64,000 nt of DNA from Aureibacillus halotolerans (GCF_004363045.1 NZ_SNYJ01000007.1:1-64000), one strand, 5' to 3'; positions 36,810 to 45,679 are shown, counted from the first letter of the stretch. Made by a program: numbers and translations. Notes: generated by a model from the letters alone, not told the origin.

Positions 36810-37343
36810 ATGTACGTTCTTGTCATAGCAAGCATTTTACTAAACATTATTGTGCTTTTATGTATTGTTATTCTGTACACGAAGCTAAAGGCAGTAGAGA
36901 ATCAGGGCACCCCAGCCTTTGGCAAAGAGTTGCTTGCGTATATGGATGACACGCATGAAGATAACGAAAAACTTTTACAGGCAATTGAAAAGCTATCTAA
37001 GCGGCAGGAAAAGGGGGTCAATGGGTCTTCTGAACCAAGCACTCCACCCGTCCCGCAAATAAGTAAGGATTCTGCTCCAAAAGCAATCCCACAGGTAGGG
37101 GCAACATTTGGACAGTATTTGCACAGAGCGACGGAGACTTACAGCCCACCTCTGGAAACCGATGAGGCTGTCTATTCACCACCGCCTTTAAAAGAAGAGC
37201 AATTGTACACCACCTCCAATGAAGCGAAAATCCTCCAGCTTGCAGAAAAAGGCTGGACGGTGGAAGACATTGCGAGGAAACTGAACAAAGGAAAGACCGA
37301 AGTTCAGCTGACAATTAAAATGAACCATAAAAAGGACGTATGA
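36810..37343 (+). CDS. swrB: SwrB (YlxL), flagellar switch activator
   Basis: SwrB promotes C-ring and export-gate maturation for swarming. I chose the ATG at 36810, with GAGGTG upstream, rather than an in-frame start inside sigD. The 177-residue protein has an N-terminal membrane helix (MYVLVIASILLNIIVLLCIVIL), a Pro/Ser-rich middle, and a C-terminal helix-turn-helix-like segment KILQLAEKGWTVEDIARKLN. That architecture and position fit SwrB; the middle is not conserved. It is the last gene of fla/che. Confidence 0.85.
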   Translation: MYVLVIASILLNIIVLLCIVILYTKLKAVENQGTPAFGKELLAYMDDTHEDNEKLLQAIEKLSKRQEKGVNGSSEPSTPPVPQISKDSAPKAIPQVGATFGQYLHRATETYSPPLETDEAVYSPPPLKEEQLYTTSNEAKILQLAEKGWTVEDIARKLNKGKTEVQLTIKMNHKKDV

Positions 37344-37372
37344 GCAGGAGAAAAGTCCTCAGTGGTCCTAGG

Positions 37373-37404
37373 CGCAGTGACGAGAGACCTCGGCTGCGTT
37401 TTTT
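37373..37404 (+). terminator. terminator of the fla/che operon
   Basis: CGCAG (37373-37377) pairs with CTGCG (37394-37398), with an inner CGAG-agac-CTCG stem. Six T follow. It begins 30 bases after swrB. Confidence 0.75.
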
Positions 37405-37540
37405 GGCGTTTATCCAACTGAAAAACGGGATGTCGCAGATTATGCCCTTCAATGTAAAAGTGAGAGTATAGCTGCTTGTCTATGATCAAATTTAGTAACT
37501 AAGCAGACCTCTACGCTCTAAAAAACTAGATGAGTCCCTT

Positions 37541-37645
37541 TTAATTCATGTCACATCATAAAAATGAGTGCATTAAAACCTGTCCACTAGCGAGATTCCA
37601 GCGGCAAAGAAAACACGACGAAGTCTTCTCAAGTCGATGTTGCGC
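37541..37645 (-). repeat. dispersed module A, minus orientation
   Basis: Complement of the module at 9414-9507: the ATGATGTGACATGAATT end, the GCTAGTGG...GCCGC hairpin region and GACTTCGTCGTG are all kept. On the minus strand module B precedes it, the same order as at 62.4-62.6 kb and opposite to 9.4 kb. Confidence 0.65.
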
Positions 37646-37655
37646 TTATGCCACG

Positions 37656-37795
37656 GCCGCTTCGTCAAAATACTCCGCTTTCCGCGGGCACGGCTTCAGC
37701 TTCCTCGGAAAGCAAAAGCGGCTTTCCTGCGGGATCTTCAGCTCGCGCTGTTCCCGCAGGAGTCTACGTATTTTGACTCCGCTGATGATTGTTCT
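37656..37795 (-). repeat. dispersed structured element B, copy 2 (minus orientation)
   Basis: Outer arms GTCAAAATAC (37664-37673) and GTATTTTGAC (37768-37777) pair perfectly over 10 bp. CCTGCGGGA (37726-37734) and TCCCGCAGG (37752-37760) pair perfectly over 9 bp, with the AGC-TCGC-GCT core in between, seen on this strand as the complement. It carries about 6 extra bases compared with the other copies. Confidence 0.8.
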
Positions 37796-38484
37796 GTGTA
37801 AATTTATTTTATTTGTCCGGTTCTCGTATACCAGAGAAATGGAAAAGGAAGTTGAAGCTTGTTGCTTTAGCAAACAAGAGAAGTAAGTTCATCGTTTCAT
37901 GCAGATCATATCACCTGGTGCACGAAGATCACCGGCTTCGCAGGATTGATGCAGTGGTAGATGTTGCTGACCATGCAAATTCTGTTCGATCTGTTGGATG
38001 AGAGAGTCAGGAAGCTCAAGTGAATTTTGCGTATAAATGGAACAAATTAATTTGAGTTAAGCGATACGTTCAAAAAGCGAATAAAGCCTAGACCGATCAT
38101 GGAACACAAGAATGGACTGCATACAACTAAGTACATGGGGCATTTCCGAAACATGCATACTTTACTGCGATAGAAGTAAACACCAAACGTATGATAAAGC
38201 TAATTGAGAAGACAGCAGTCCACCCTAGAATGAGGATAGACTGCTGTCTTCTGCAAAATCAACTTTCGCTGCGCAAAAACCATCTTCAATGCTAAAAGTG
38301 CTAAAGTGGTGGCAATATCCTTGTTTAGTAAAGGAAGATACCAACGTCCATTACCGTACACTTCCAAAAGAAAACAAGCTTCATTTTATAGCAAAGCATG
38401 AAATTAGCTGGGTTGGGTAAATTCCATAACAAATTTTATGTGAGCAATACCTTAGCTTGTAAAAAGAGTCAATAAATCAAAAGC
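37796..38484. other. gene-poor spacer with possible transposase scrap and a perfect inverted repeat
   Basis: No intact gene. A + strand frame reads YHLVHEDHRLRRIDAVVD at about 37909-37962, which recalls the N-terminus of IS1182/IS4-like transposases. No inverted ends or remaining transposase is seen, so this is only a suggestion. A 14-bp perfect inverted repeat lies at 38207-38220 and 38239-38252 with no T run. The rest is plain AT-rich sequence. Confidence 0.35.
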
Positions 38485-38600
38485 AGCCACTAGCGAGACT
38501 CCAGCGGGAAAAGCGAGCTAAGCGAGACCCCACAGAGCGCGCAAGCGATCGAGGAGGCTCGCAGTTCGCCCGCGGAAAGCGAGCGTATGGCAGCTTGTAT
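38485..38600. repeat. GC-rich dispersed repeat of Bacillaceae type
   Basis: This segment starts with CCACTAGCGAGACTCCAGCG, related to the end of module A. It continues with purine-rich GCGAG-containing units and ends CCCGCGGAAAGCGAGCG. That kind of block is scattered through intergenic regions of many Bacillaceae. CCAGCGGG and CCCGC may pair as outer arms. It lies 120 bases before the rpsB promoter and has no coding potential. Confidence 0.55.
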
Positions 38601-38721
38601 AAAAAGCAACCCCAACAATAAATTGCAGGGTTTACCCATTTATATCTAGGCACGTCTGCCAGATGTCAGGTGCGAAAGTTGAGTTGATAAGAAGAAAAAC
38701 ATCGAAACACGTGGGAAAAGC

Positions 38722-38750
38722 TTGATTGTGAAGGTGGATTATGGTATATT
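38722..38750 (+). promoter_or_regulatory. sigma-A promoter of rpsB
   Basis: TTGATT (38722-38727) and TATATT (38745-38750) are spaced by 17 bases. A start of transcription near 38757 would give a leader of about 100 bases before rpsB. Confidence 0.65.
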
Positions 38751-38756
38751 ATCTCA

Positions 38757-38842
38757 CGGTGTGACTACACACGCCTGCCGATAAATACGAGTGTGCCTTT
38801 AGAGGTCTCGTCATTTACTTGACGCAGTGCGGAGGTAAAACA
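38757..38842 (+). promoter_or_regulatory. rpsB leader RNA with alternative pairings
   Basis: GTGTG (38759-38763) can pair with CACAC (38768-38772), and the same CACAC can pair with GTGTG at 38791-38795, so the two helices exclude each other. A third hairpin CGTCA/TGACG spans 38809-38824, just before the ribosome site AAGGAGGA. An autoregulatory leader for S2 is a reasonable inference, not a demonstrated one. Confidence 0.35.
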
Positions 38843-38857
38843 AAGGAGGAAACACAC

Positions 38858-39556
38858 ATGTCAGTTATTTCAATGAAACAGCTTTTAGAAGCTGGGGTTC
38901 ATTTCGGTCATCAAACTCGTCGATGGAACCCAAAAATGAAGCGTTACATCTTTACACAGCGTAATGGTATTTACATCATTGACCTGCAAAAAACGGTCAA
39001 GAAAGTAGAAGAAGCGTATCGTTTTGTACGTGATATCTCTGCTGATGGCGGAACAGTCTTGTTTGTTGGAACGAAAAAGCAAGCACAAGACTCGGTTCGT
39101 GAAGAAGCAACTCGTGCAGGTATGCACTTTGTGAACCAACGTTGGTTAGGTGGTACGTTAACCAACTTTGAAACGATCCAAAAACGTATTACACGCCTGA
39201 AAAAAATCCGCAAAATGGAGGAAGACGGCACGTTTGACGTCCTTCCGAAAAAAGAGGTTGTTCAACTTCGTAAAGAACATGAACGCCTTGAAAAATTCCT
39301 AGGCGGTATTCAAGACATGAAGGGTCTTCCAGATGCATTGTTCATCATTGACCCTCGTAAAGAGCGCATCGCTGTTGCGGAAGCGCGTAAACTTAACATT
39401 CCAATTGTAGCTATTGTTGATACAAACTGTGATCCAGATGAAATTGATGTCATTATCCCTGGGAACGATGACGCAATCCGTGCGGTTCGCTTGTTATGTG
39501 CAAAAATGGCAGATGCCGTTCTTGAGTCAAAACAAGGCGAAGAAACACCTGCATAA
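38858..39556 (+). CDS. rpsB: 30S ribosomal protein S2
   Basis: S2 binds the small subunit late in assembly and helps dock S1-type functions. I chose the ATG at 38858 with AAGGAGGA 7 bases upstream; an upstream in-frame TTG gives only a non-family extension. The protein is 232 residues. [20 protein letters not shown] with [28 protein letters not shown] and the C-terminal [20 protein letters not shown] are classic S2. A terminator-like hairpin separates it from tsf. Confidence 0.98.
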   Translation: MSVISMKQLLEAGVHFGHQTRRWNPKMKRYIFTQRNGIYIIDLQKTVKKVEEAYRFVRDISADGGTVLFVGTKKQAQDSVREEATRAGMHFVNQRWLGGTLTNFETIQKRITRLKKIRKMEEDGTFDVLPKKEVVQLRKEHERLEKFLGGIQDMKGLPDALFIIDPRKERIAVAEARKLNIPIVAIVDTNCDPDEIDVIIPGNDDAIRAVRLLCAKMADAVLESKQGEETPA

Positions 39557-39573
39557 GTCTGATACAAAAAGAG

Positions 39574-39610
39574 AGGTGGTAAGGGGGAATAGCCTTTTGC
39601 CACCTTTTTT
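39574..39610 (+). terminator. terminator between rpsB and tsf
   Basis: AGGTGGTAAGGGGG (39574 on) pairs with CCTTTTGCCACCT (39593-39605) over about 13 bp with three G-U pairs. T run follows. It probably lets rpsB be made in excess of tsf. Confidence 0.75.
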
Positions 39611-39628
39611 TACAAGCCGAAGTGAGGC

Positions 39629-39657
39629 TTGATATAAACGAGCACTGACGCAATAAG
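39629..39657 (+). promoter_or_regulatory. possible promoter of tsf
   Basis: TTGATA (39629-39634) and AATAAG (39652-39657) are separated by 17 bases, 51 bases before tsf and just after the rpsB terminator. The -10 match is 4 of 6. Confidence 0.35.
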
Positions 39658-39708
39658 AAAAAGCCGTTTTAAAGCGGTATACGATGATCTAGCAAAGGAG
39701 AATATTCT

Positions 39709-40593
39709 ATGGCTGTAACAGCACAAATGGTAAAAGAACTGCGCGCAAAAACAGGTGCAGGAATGATGGACTGCAAAAAAGCATTAACCGAAACTGGCGG
39801 AAACATGGATAAAGCAATTGATTATCTTCGTGAAAAAGGTATCGCAAAAGCAGCGAAAAAAGCTGACCGTGTTGCGGCTGAAGGACTTACGTATATCGAA
39901 ACAGAAGGCAACAATGCCGTTATCGTTGAAGTAAACTCTGAAACTGATTTTGTTGCTAAAAATGATGGTTTCAAGCAAATGATTGCAACGCTTGCTAAAC
40001 ATCTCTTGGCTGAGAAGCCTGGAAGTGTTGAAGAGGCACTAAAAACAACCATTTCTTCTGAAGGTACGACAGTCCAAGAATTTATCAATTCAAACATTGC
40101 AAAGATTGGTGAAAACCTCTCATTGCGTCGTTTTACTGTGTTAACGAAAGAAGACAGCGATGTATTTGGCGGCTATTTGCATATGGGTGGACGCATCGGC
40201 GTACTGTCCGTTGTTAAAAACACTGCTGATGAGCAGGTAGCAAGGGACGTTGCCATGCACGCGGCTGCGATAAACCCACGTTACGTAAAAAGAGATGAAG
40301 TTCCACAAGCAGAAGTTGCGCAAGAGGAAGAAGTCCTTAAGCAACAAGCTCTTAATGAAGGAAAACCTGAAAATATCGTTGAAAAAATGGTGCAAGGCCG
40401 TTTGAACAAGTTTTTCGAAGACATCTGTCTTGTAGACCAAGGGTTTATCAAAGACCCAGATACAAAAGTAGGAAAATACTTAGCTTCTAAAGGCGCTGAA
40501 GTTGATTCCTTCGTGCGTTATGAAGTCGGCGAAGGTATTGAAAAGCGTGAAGACAACTTCGCTGAAGAAGTGATGAACCAAGTGAATAAGTAA
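39709..40593 (+). CDS. tsf: elongation factor Ts
   Basis: EF-Ts exchanges GDP for GTP on EF-Tu. The 294-residue protein starts [20 protein letters not shown] and has the N-terminal UBA-like domain ([20 protein letters not shown]). The core has [16 protein letters not shown], the EF-Tu contact, and coiled-coil tip region near 180-230. AAAGGAGA precedes the ATG. Normal length. Confidence 0.98.
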   Translation: MAVTAQMVKELRAKTGAGMMDCKKALTETGGNMDKAIDYLREKGIAKAAKKADRVAAEGLTYIETEGNNAVIVEVNSETDFVAKNDGFKQMIATLAKHLLAEKPGSVEEALKTTISSEGTTVQEFINSNIAKIGENLSLRRFTVLTKEDSDVFGGYLHMGGRIGVLSVVKNTADEQVARDVAMHAAAINPRYVKRDEVPQAEVAQEEEVLKQQALNEGKPENIVEKMVQGRLNKFFEDICLVDQGFIKDPDTKVGKYLASKGAEVDSFVRYEVGEGIEKREDNFAEEVMNQVNK

Positions 40594-40633
40594 GTTCGTG
40601 TGACAGACGGAGAACCCGTCTGCAAAGGAAGAG

Positions 40634-40660
40634 TTGGGAACACATTGTGTTCCCCTTTTT
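40634..40660 (+). terminator. terminator after tsf
   Basis: GGGAACAC (40636-40643) pairs perfectly with GTGTTCCC (40647-40654) across a three-base loop, followed by CTTTTT. pyrH starts 70 bases further on. Confidence 0.8.
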
Positions 40661-40729
40661 CACACTTAGAAGCAAAGTCAGATTGAGATTCTTAGATAAG
40701 AAATAGAATATGCCTTGATGGAGGTCCGT

Positions 40730-41452
40730 ATGAACAACGCGAAATATGAACGAATTGTATTAAAACTTAGTGGGGAAGCACTTGCTGGTGATCAAGGCTT
40801 TGGCATCGACCCGAAAATTGTGCAGTCCATCAGCTTGCAAGTCAAGGAAGTTGTCGAACTTGGTGTCGAAGTCGCTGTCGTTGTTGGCGCTGGCAATATA
40901 TGGAGAGGAAAAGTCGGTGGTGAAATGGGTATGGACAGAGCCACCGCAGATTACATGGGTATGCTTGCGACCGTCATGAACTCTCTTGCGCTTCAAGACA
41001 GCCTAGAAAATATTGGGATTCAGACGCGTGTTCAGACGTCCATCGAAATGAGACAGGTAGCAGAACCGTATATTCGCCGCAAAGCGATTCGTCATCTTGA
41101 GAAAAAAAGAGTCGTTATTTTTGCAGCAGGCACTGGAAATCCGTACTTTACGACGGATACGACAGCAGCTTTGCGTGCAGCAGAAATTGAAGCTGACGTG
41201 ATTTTAATGGCGAAAAACAAAGTGGATGGCGTCTATTCTGCAGATCCATCAATTGATGCGAACGCCAAGAAATACAATGAGCTTTCCTATTTGGACCTCT
41301 TAAAAGGTGGATTAGGGGTCATGGACTCCACCGCTTCATCGCTATGCATGGACAATAACATTCCACTGTTAGTTTTTTCGATTATGGAAGAAGGAAATAT
41401 TAAACGGGCGGTGCTTGGAGAAAATATTGGCACTGTTGTAAGGGGGAAATAA
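40730..41452 (+). CDS. pyrH: UMP kinase
   Basis: PyrH phosphorylates UMP to UDP in pyrimidine synthesis; the bacterial enzyme is a hexamer of the amino-acid-kinase fold. I chose the ATG at 40730 with GGAGGT 5 bases upstream (240 residues). Motifs: [49 protein letters not shown] and [14 protein letters not shown]. The stop overlaps the frr start region. Typical. Confidence 0.97.
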   Translation: MNNAKYERIVLKLSGEALAGDQGFGIDPKIVQSISLQVKEVVELGVEVAVVVGAGNIWRGKVGGEMGMDRATADYMGMLATVMNSLALQDSLENIGIQTRVQTSIEMRQVAEPYIRRKAIRHLEKKRVVIFAAGTGNPYFTTDTTAALRAAEIEADVILMAKNKVDGVYSADPSIDANAKKYNELSYLDLLKGGLGVMDSTASSLCMDNNIPLLVFSIMEEGNIKRAVLGENIGTVVRGK

Positions 41453-41454
41453 TG

Positions 41455-42012
41455 ATGGCAAAGCAAATCATTGCAAACACGAAGGATCGGATGGACAAAA
41501 CAGAGCAGGCCTTGCGTAAGGAGCTTGCAACCGTTCGTGCAGGTCGTGCTACACCTAGTTTACTTGATAAGGTACAAGTGGAATACTATGGCGCATTGAC
41601 TCCATTGAACCAGTTGGCGACCATTTCTGCTCCTGAAGCACGCTTGCTCGTCATTCAACCTTTTGACAAATCGAGCATTACAGATGTTGAAAAAGCGATT
41701 CAAAAAGCTGATTTAGGTTTATCGCCAACGAATGACGGTCAGGTCGTACGTATCGGGATTCCTGCATTAACGGAAGAGCGCCGTTTAGAGCTTGTCAAAG
41801 TCGTAAAAAAATATGGCGAAGATGCGAAAGTATCTGTGCGTAATATTAGAAGAGATGGCAATGATGAATTGAAGAAGATCGAAAAAAATGGTGATATTAC
41901 TGAAGACGAGCTTCGAGGTTATAATGAAGATATTCAGAAGCTAACCGATGATTCGACGAAAAACATTGATGACACCATTAAACAAAAAGAAAAAGAAATG
42001 CTAGAAGTGTAA
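41455..42012 (+). CDS. frr: ribosome recycling factor
   Basis: RRF splits post-termination ribosomes together with EF-G. The 185-residue protein has [40 protein letters not shown] and the C-terminal helical part [27 protein letters not shown] lies upstream; the ATG at 41452 is an equally possible start, adding one residue. Typical in length. Confidence 0.97.
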   Translation: MAKQIIANTKDRMDKTEQALRKELATVRAGRATPSLLDKVQVEYYGALTPLNQLATISAPEARLLVIQPFDKSSITDVEKAIQKADLGLSPTNDGQVVRIGIPALTEERRLELVKVVKKYGEDAKVSVRNIRRDGNDELKKIEKNGDITEDELRGYNEDIQKLTDDSTKNIDDTIKQKEKEMLEV

Positions 42013-42147
42013 CCACAAAGCTTTAGGAAAAGGAAAGGTCGTTTATGGCTGCAACGATACCTTACAAGGCGGATTCATTGATCGGCTAAACACCTTTTAA
42101 AACACGTTTTATCACGATCGTTACACACGCGTGTCTAAGCATCAGCC

Positions 42148-42198
42148 AGGGGGGTATGCAAAACCAGCCACGCGGCCAGGTTGCACACCTCCTTTTTA
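42148..42198 (+). terminator. terminator after frr
   Basis: GGGGGGTATGCAA (42149-42161) pairs with TTGCACACCTCCT (42181-42193) with one mismatch and two G-U pairs. The 19-base loop holds a small CC/GG stem. TTTTT follows. The gap 42013-42335 holds no gene. Confidence 0.7.
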
Positions 42199-42275
42199 TA
42201 TGTGTAAAATAGGTGATAGTGATATAGTTGAAAGCCAGCCTTGCCTAAAGTAAAGACCCGTGCCTGGGGAGAGGG

Positions 42276-42315
42276 GATTTCGATAGAGACACCACCCGTC
42301 ATAGTGATCGAAATC
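42276..42315 (+). promoter_or_regulatory. inverted repeat in the uppS leader
   Basis: GATTTCGAT (42276-42284) and ATCGAAATC (42307-42315) are perfect complements, 22 bases apart, ending about 8 bases before the uppS ribosome site GTGGGGGA. It could be an operator or an RNA hairpin. Confidence 0.35.
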
Positions 42316-42335
42316 AGTCAAAGTGGGGGATCCAT

Positions 42336-43118
42336 ATGCTAGAAAAACTCTCTAATTGGAGAAGCAATAAAGGGAATCAAAAGCAAGACCAAGAGTGGAC
42401 GGTCGAGGAAGTGGATCCTCAAAAGCTGCCAAAACATGTCGCCATTATTATGGATGGCAACGGTCGATGGGCAAAAAAAAGAGGACTCCCGAGAATTGCA
42501 GGGCATCATGAGGGGATGAAGGCCATTCGCCGTATTGTTCGGCTCGCAAGTAGACTTGGGATCGAAACACTCACGCTTTACGCTTTTTCAACGGAAAATT
42601 GGAAACGCCCAAAAACGGAAGTGGATTATTTGTTAGGTCTTCCTGAGGAATTTCTCGGAACCTTCCTGCCCGAACTTATTTCCGAAAATGTTCAGGTGAA
42701 GATTATTGGGAAGAAAGATCAACTCCCAGGCGCTACCGTAAGGGCAGTAGAGCGAATGGTTGGTGAGACGACTTACAATAATGGGCTCACTTTAAATTTT
42801 GCGCTGAATTATGGAAGTCGACAGGAAATCGTCGAAGCTTTCCGTGACATGACTGAAGACATTCAGGACAAGAAAATTTCCGCCAACGATATTTCCGAGG
42901 ACCTGATCTCTTCTTATATGGCAACGAAAGCACTTAGAGATCCTGATCTACTTATTCGAACCAGCGGAGAATTGCGTTTAAGCAATTTTATGCTATGGCA
43001 AATTGCGTATACAGAGCTCTGGTTTACAGATGTCTTCTGGCCAGATTTTAAAGACCGCAATCTATTAGAAGCCATAATTCAATATCAAAGAAGAGGTCGC
43101 AGGTACGGAGGCGTTTGA
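42336..43118 (+). CDS. uppS: undecaprenyl diphosphate synthase (isoprenyl transferase)
   Basis: UppS makes the C55 lipid carrier for cell wall synthesis by cis-addition of isopentenyl units. The 260-residue protein has the diphosphate-binding motif HVAIIMDGNGRWAKKRGLPR with catalytic Asp40. LTLYAFSTENWKRP and the C-terminal RTSGELRLSNFMLWQIAYTE are family signatures. GTGGGGGA precedes the ATG. cdsA follows. Confidence 0.97.
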   Translation: MLEKLSNWRSNKGNQKQDQEWTVEEVDPQKLPKHVAIIMDGNGRWAKKRGLPRIAGHHEGMKAIRRIVRLASRLGIETLTLYAFSTENWKRPKTEVDYLLGLPEEFLGTFLPELISENVQVKIIGKKDQLPGATVRAVERMVGETTYNNGLTLNFALNYGSRQEIVEAFRDMTEDIQDKKISANDISEDLISSYMATKALRDPDLLIRTSGELRLSNFMLWQIAYTELWFTDVFWPDFKDRNLLEAIIQYQRRGRRYGGV

Positions 43119-43134
43119 TAAGGATGGGACTGGG

Positions 43135-43923
43135 ATGAGAATTCGAATCTTAACAGCAGTGTTCTTGTTGCTTTTGTTTGTACCACTTTTATTTTTAGGT
43201 GGTATTCCATTTACACTGCTCGTGTATTGTATTGCAACATTATGTTTGTATGAATTTTTTGAAATGAAACGGCTCAATTTTTTCTCTCTTCACGGCTTGA
43301 TTTCAACTGTTCTTATTTGGCTCGTCCTTATTCCCAGTGCATATTCAGCGCCGTTTGAAAATAGTGAGTTTACTAAAATTGAAATTCTGACTTTATCTAT
43401 TCTTTTGCTTCTCACACTTACTGTGTTGTCAAAAAACAAAGTGACGATAGAAGACATGTCTTTTGTGCTGTTTGGTGCTCTATACGTTGGTATGGGCTTA
43501 TACTATCTTATCGAGCTGCGTGCCGTTGGGCTGCCCTATATTCTTTACGCATTGCTCATTGTATGGGCGACCGATACCGGAGCTTATTTTGTTGGTAAAT
43601 CGATAGGTAGCCATAAGTTGTGGCCTGACATTTCACCAAACAAAACAACCGAAGGCTTTGTTGGAGGCATATTATGTGCGTTGGCCGTATCGTTTCTGCT
43701 GTTTTTGTGGCACCCTATCTATGACTCCATTTGGGTGGGTCTCGTCATTACAGCAGTCTTGAGTGTTGCTGGGCAAATGGGCGACTTGGCAGAATCCGCA
43801 TTTAAACGTCATTTCGGTGTCAAAGACTCAGGTAAATTGCTTCCAGGTCATGGTGGTGTTTTAGATCGAATTGACAGTTTGATATTCATTTTGCCGATCC
43901 TTTATTTGTTGCATATGTTATAG
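43135..43923 (+). CDS. cdsA: phosphatidate cytidylyltransferase
   Basis: CdsA makes CDP-diacylglycerol for phospholipid synthesis. The 262-residue protein has about eight membrane helices. The C-terminal signature is DLAESAFKRHFGVKDSGKLL followed by PGHGGVLDRIDSL. WATDTGAYFVGKSIGSHKLW and SPNKTTEGFVGG are also typical. In Bacillus the next gene is dxr; here none follows before rseP. Confidence 0.96.
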   Translation: MRIRILTAVFLLLLFVPLLFLGGIPFTLLVYCIATLCLYEFFEMKRLNFFSLHGLISTVLIWLVLIPSAYSAPFENSEFTKIEILTLSILLLLTLTVLSKNKVTIEDMSFVLFGALYVGMGLYYLIELRAVGLPYILYALLIVWATDTGAYFVGKSIGSHKLWPDISPNKTTEGFVGGILCALAVSFLLFLWHPIYDSIWVGLVITAVLSVAGQMGDLAESAFKRHFGVKDSGKLLPGHGGVLDRIDSLIFILPILYLLHML

Positions 43924-44271
43924 AAGAGGAATTGACATGGACGAGGCATGCCAAGCATAGAGTTAGGGGAGCAGGTTTTTTCAATCGAGCATCCCATTTC
44001 AACGCTTGAACTCGACAAGCAAAAAAGGGTACACTGTGATTGAAAGACAGCGACGCTACGGATGATTGACGGGGATCATTATGAGGTTCTAGAATGTATG
44101 GAGGCATCAAATGGTTTTTTCTCGATGTATCCATTGATACGTCCGTTTTATTCGCTCTGCTTGGAAGGTTGTTCAAAAAGCCTCAGGATCCGGCGATCGC
44201 ATGATTCATCGGTTTTCCTCTCTTTTTGCCCTCCTTACGATATGGACATTCAAGGCAAAGGTGGAATCTAA
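43924..44271 (+). other. cdsA-rseP gap, dxr missing
   Basis: These 348 bases occupy the place of dxr (about 1.15 kb in Bacillus). I see neither the Dxr N-terminus (GSTGSIG-type motif) nor other parts of it in any frame. A 69-codon + strand frame (44062-44271) resembles nothing I know. A weak promoter-like pair, TTGAAC near 44008 and TACACT near 44031, precedes rseP. Confidence 0.6.
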
Positions 44272-45534
44272 TTGACTACGGTTATTGCGTTTATCATTAT
44301 TTTTGGTGCACTTGTTTTTTTTCATGAGCTGGGGCACTTAATTTTTGCCAAGCGTTCAGGGATGCTTGCGAGAGAATTTGCGATTGGCATGGGGCCAAAA
44401 ATGTTCTCGTTTTTCCGCAATGAGACATTGTACACAATCCGAATGCTACCCGTTGGTGGTTTTGTACGAGTAGCAGGGGAAGACCCTGAAATTGTCGAAA
44501 TAAAACCAGGTCACCATATTGCGATTGAGCAAAATGCGGAAGGCTTGGTTACGAAAATTATCGTAAATAACAAGTCGAAGCACCAAAATGCGCGCATCAT
44601 TGAAGTGGAAGAGGTAGATCTGAATCACAAGTTAGTGATTCGGGGCAGTGAGCATGGTCTTGATGATGAAGAACAAGTGCAAACCTATCAAGTGCATGAA
44701 AAAGCGATGTTTGTTGTGGACGATCAAGCAACACAGATTGCTCCATACAATCGTCAATTTGCATCAAAGTCGATTCCGCAGCGATTCATGCAAATTTTTG
44801 CAGGTCCGATGATGAACTTCATCTTAGCAGCGATTCTTTTAATTGTTGTTGGACTTCTTGCAGGAACGGCCTCTGATACACCTGTCATCGGTAATGCACT
44901 TGAGGATGGTGCGGCAGTACAAGCAGGTTTGCAGCAAGGAGACCGGATTACGGCAATTGATGATCAGCCTATTGCGAGTTGGCAGGATATCCAAGCTTAT
45001 GTCATTGAGCGTCCTAATCAGGAGCTTTCCTTTACCATTGATCGCGATGGAAATGAAATGACAGTGGCTGTAACGCCTAAAGAAGAAATGAGACAAGATC
45101 AGCCTGTAGGGATTATTGGAGTGACGCCAATGATGGAGCATTCGATCATTGGTTCCATTACTGGCGGTATTCAAGAGACGGTGTTTTTCGGTCAACAAAT
45201 ACTATCCGCTCTTGGAAAGCTCGTCACTGGGCAATTCTCCATTGAGGCATTGTCTGGTCCTGTAGGCATCTATGATCAAACCAACACGTTTGTTGAATCT
45301 GGGATGATCACCCTTGTTCGTTGGGCCGCTTTTTTAAGTATTAACTTGGGCATTATTAACTTGTTGCCGTTGCCAGCATTAGACGGCGGTCGAATCATGT
45401 TTATTCTTCTTGAAGCTGTTCGAGGCAAACCGATTGATCCAGGAAAAGAAGGCTTTGTTCATTTTGTTGGATTCGCCTTATTGTTCCTGCTCATGATCGT
45501 CGTCACCTGGAACGATATACAACGTCTGTTTTAG
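44272..45534 (+). CDS. rseP: site-2 zinc metalloprotease RseP (RasP)
   Basis: RseP cuts anti-sigma factors and signal peptide remnants within the membrane. The 420-residue protein starts at TTG after AAAGGTGGA. Zinc motif HELGH lies at 18-22 (FFHELGHLIFAKRSG). A PDZ domain spans about 205-270 (GLQQGDRITAIDDQPIASWQ). The second zinc ligand motif is LLPLPALDGGRIMF. Four membrane helices are evident. Length is typical of Bacillus RasP. Confidence 0.96.
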   Translation: MTTVIAFIIIFGALVFFHELGHLIFAKRSGMLAREFAIGMGPKMFSFFRNETLYTIRMLPVGGFVRVAGEDPEIVEIKPGHHIAIEQNAEGLVTKIIVNNKSKHQNARIIEVEEVDLNHKLVIRGSEHGLDDEEQVQTYQVHEKAMFVVDDQATQIAPYNRQFASKSIPQRFMQIFAGPMMNFILAAILLIVVGLLAGTASDTPVIGNALEDGAAVQAGLQQGDRITAIDDQPIASWQDIQAYVIERPNQELSFTIDRDGNEMTVAVTPKEEMRQDQPVGIIGVTPMMEHSIIGSITGGIQETVFFGQQILSALGKLVTGQFSIEALSGPVGIYDQTNTFVESGMITLVRWAAFLSINLGIINLLPLPALDGGRIMFILLEAVRGKPIDPGKEGFVHFVGFALLFLLMIVVTWNDIQRLF

Positions 45535-45587
45535 TCGTCAATGAACAATGGCACTAAAAAAGAAGGGGCTCTCTGCTGCAGTAAACA

Positions 45588-45617
45588 ATGAAGCTGGCGG
45601 TGGAGCTTCTTTTTTTC
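45588..45617 (+). terminator. terminator after rseP
   Basis: GAAGCT (45590-45595) pairs with AGCTTC (45604-45609), loop GGCGGTGG, followed by seven T. Confidence 0.7.
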
Positions 45618-45679
45618 AAGTGACGTAGAGTTCAAACGTTCGATAATAAGACAAGTCATACATAATAGAGGTGTTCATA

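Noticed and set aside
44062-44271. 69-codon frame as a dxr remnant
   Set aside because: No Dxr motif is recognisable and the frame ends at the rseP start; it is probably chance.
45618-45679. T-box leader before proS
   Set aside because: The gap is only about 60 bases after the rseP terminator, too short, and no T-box sequence is present.
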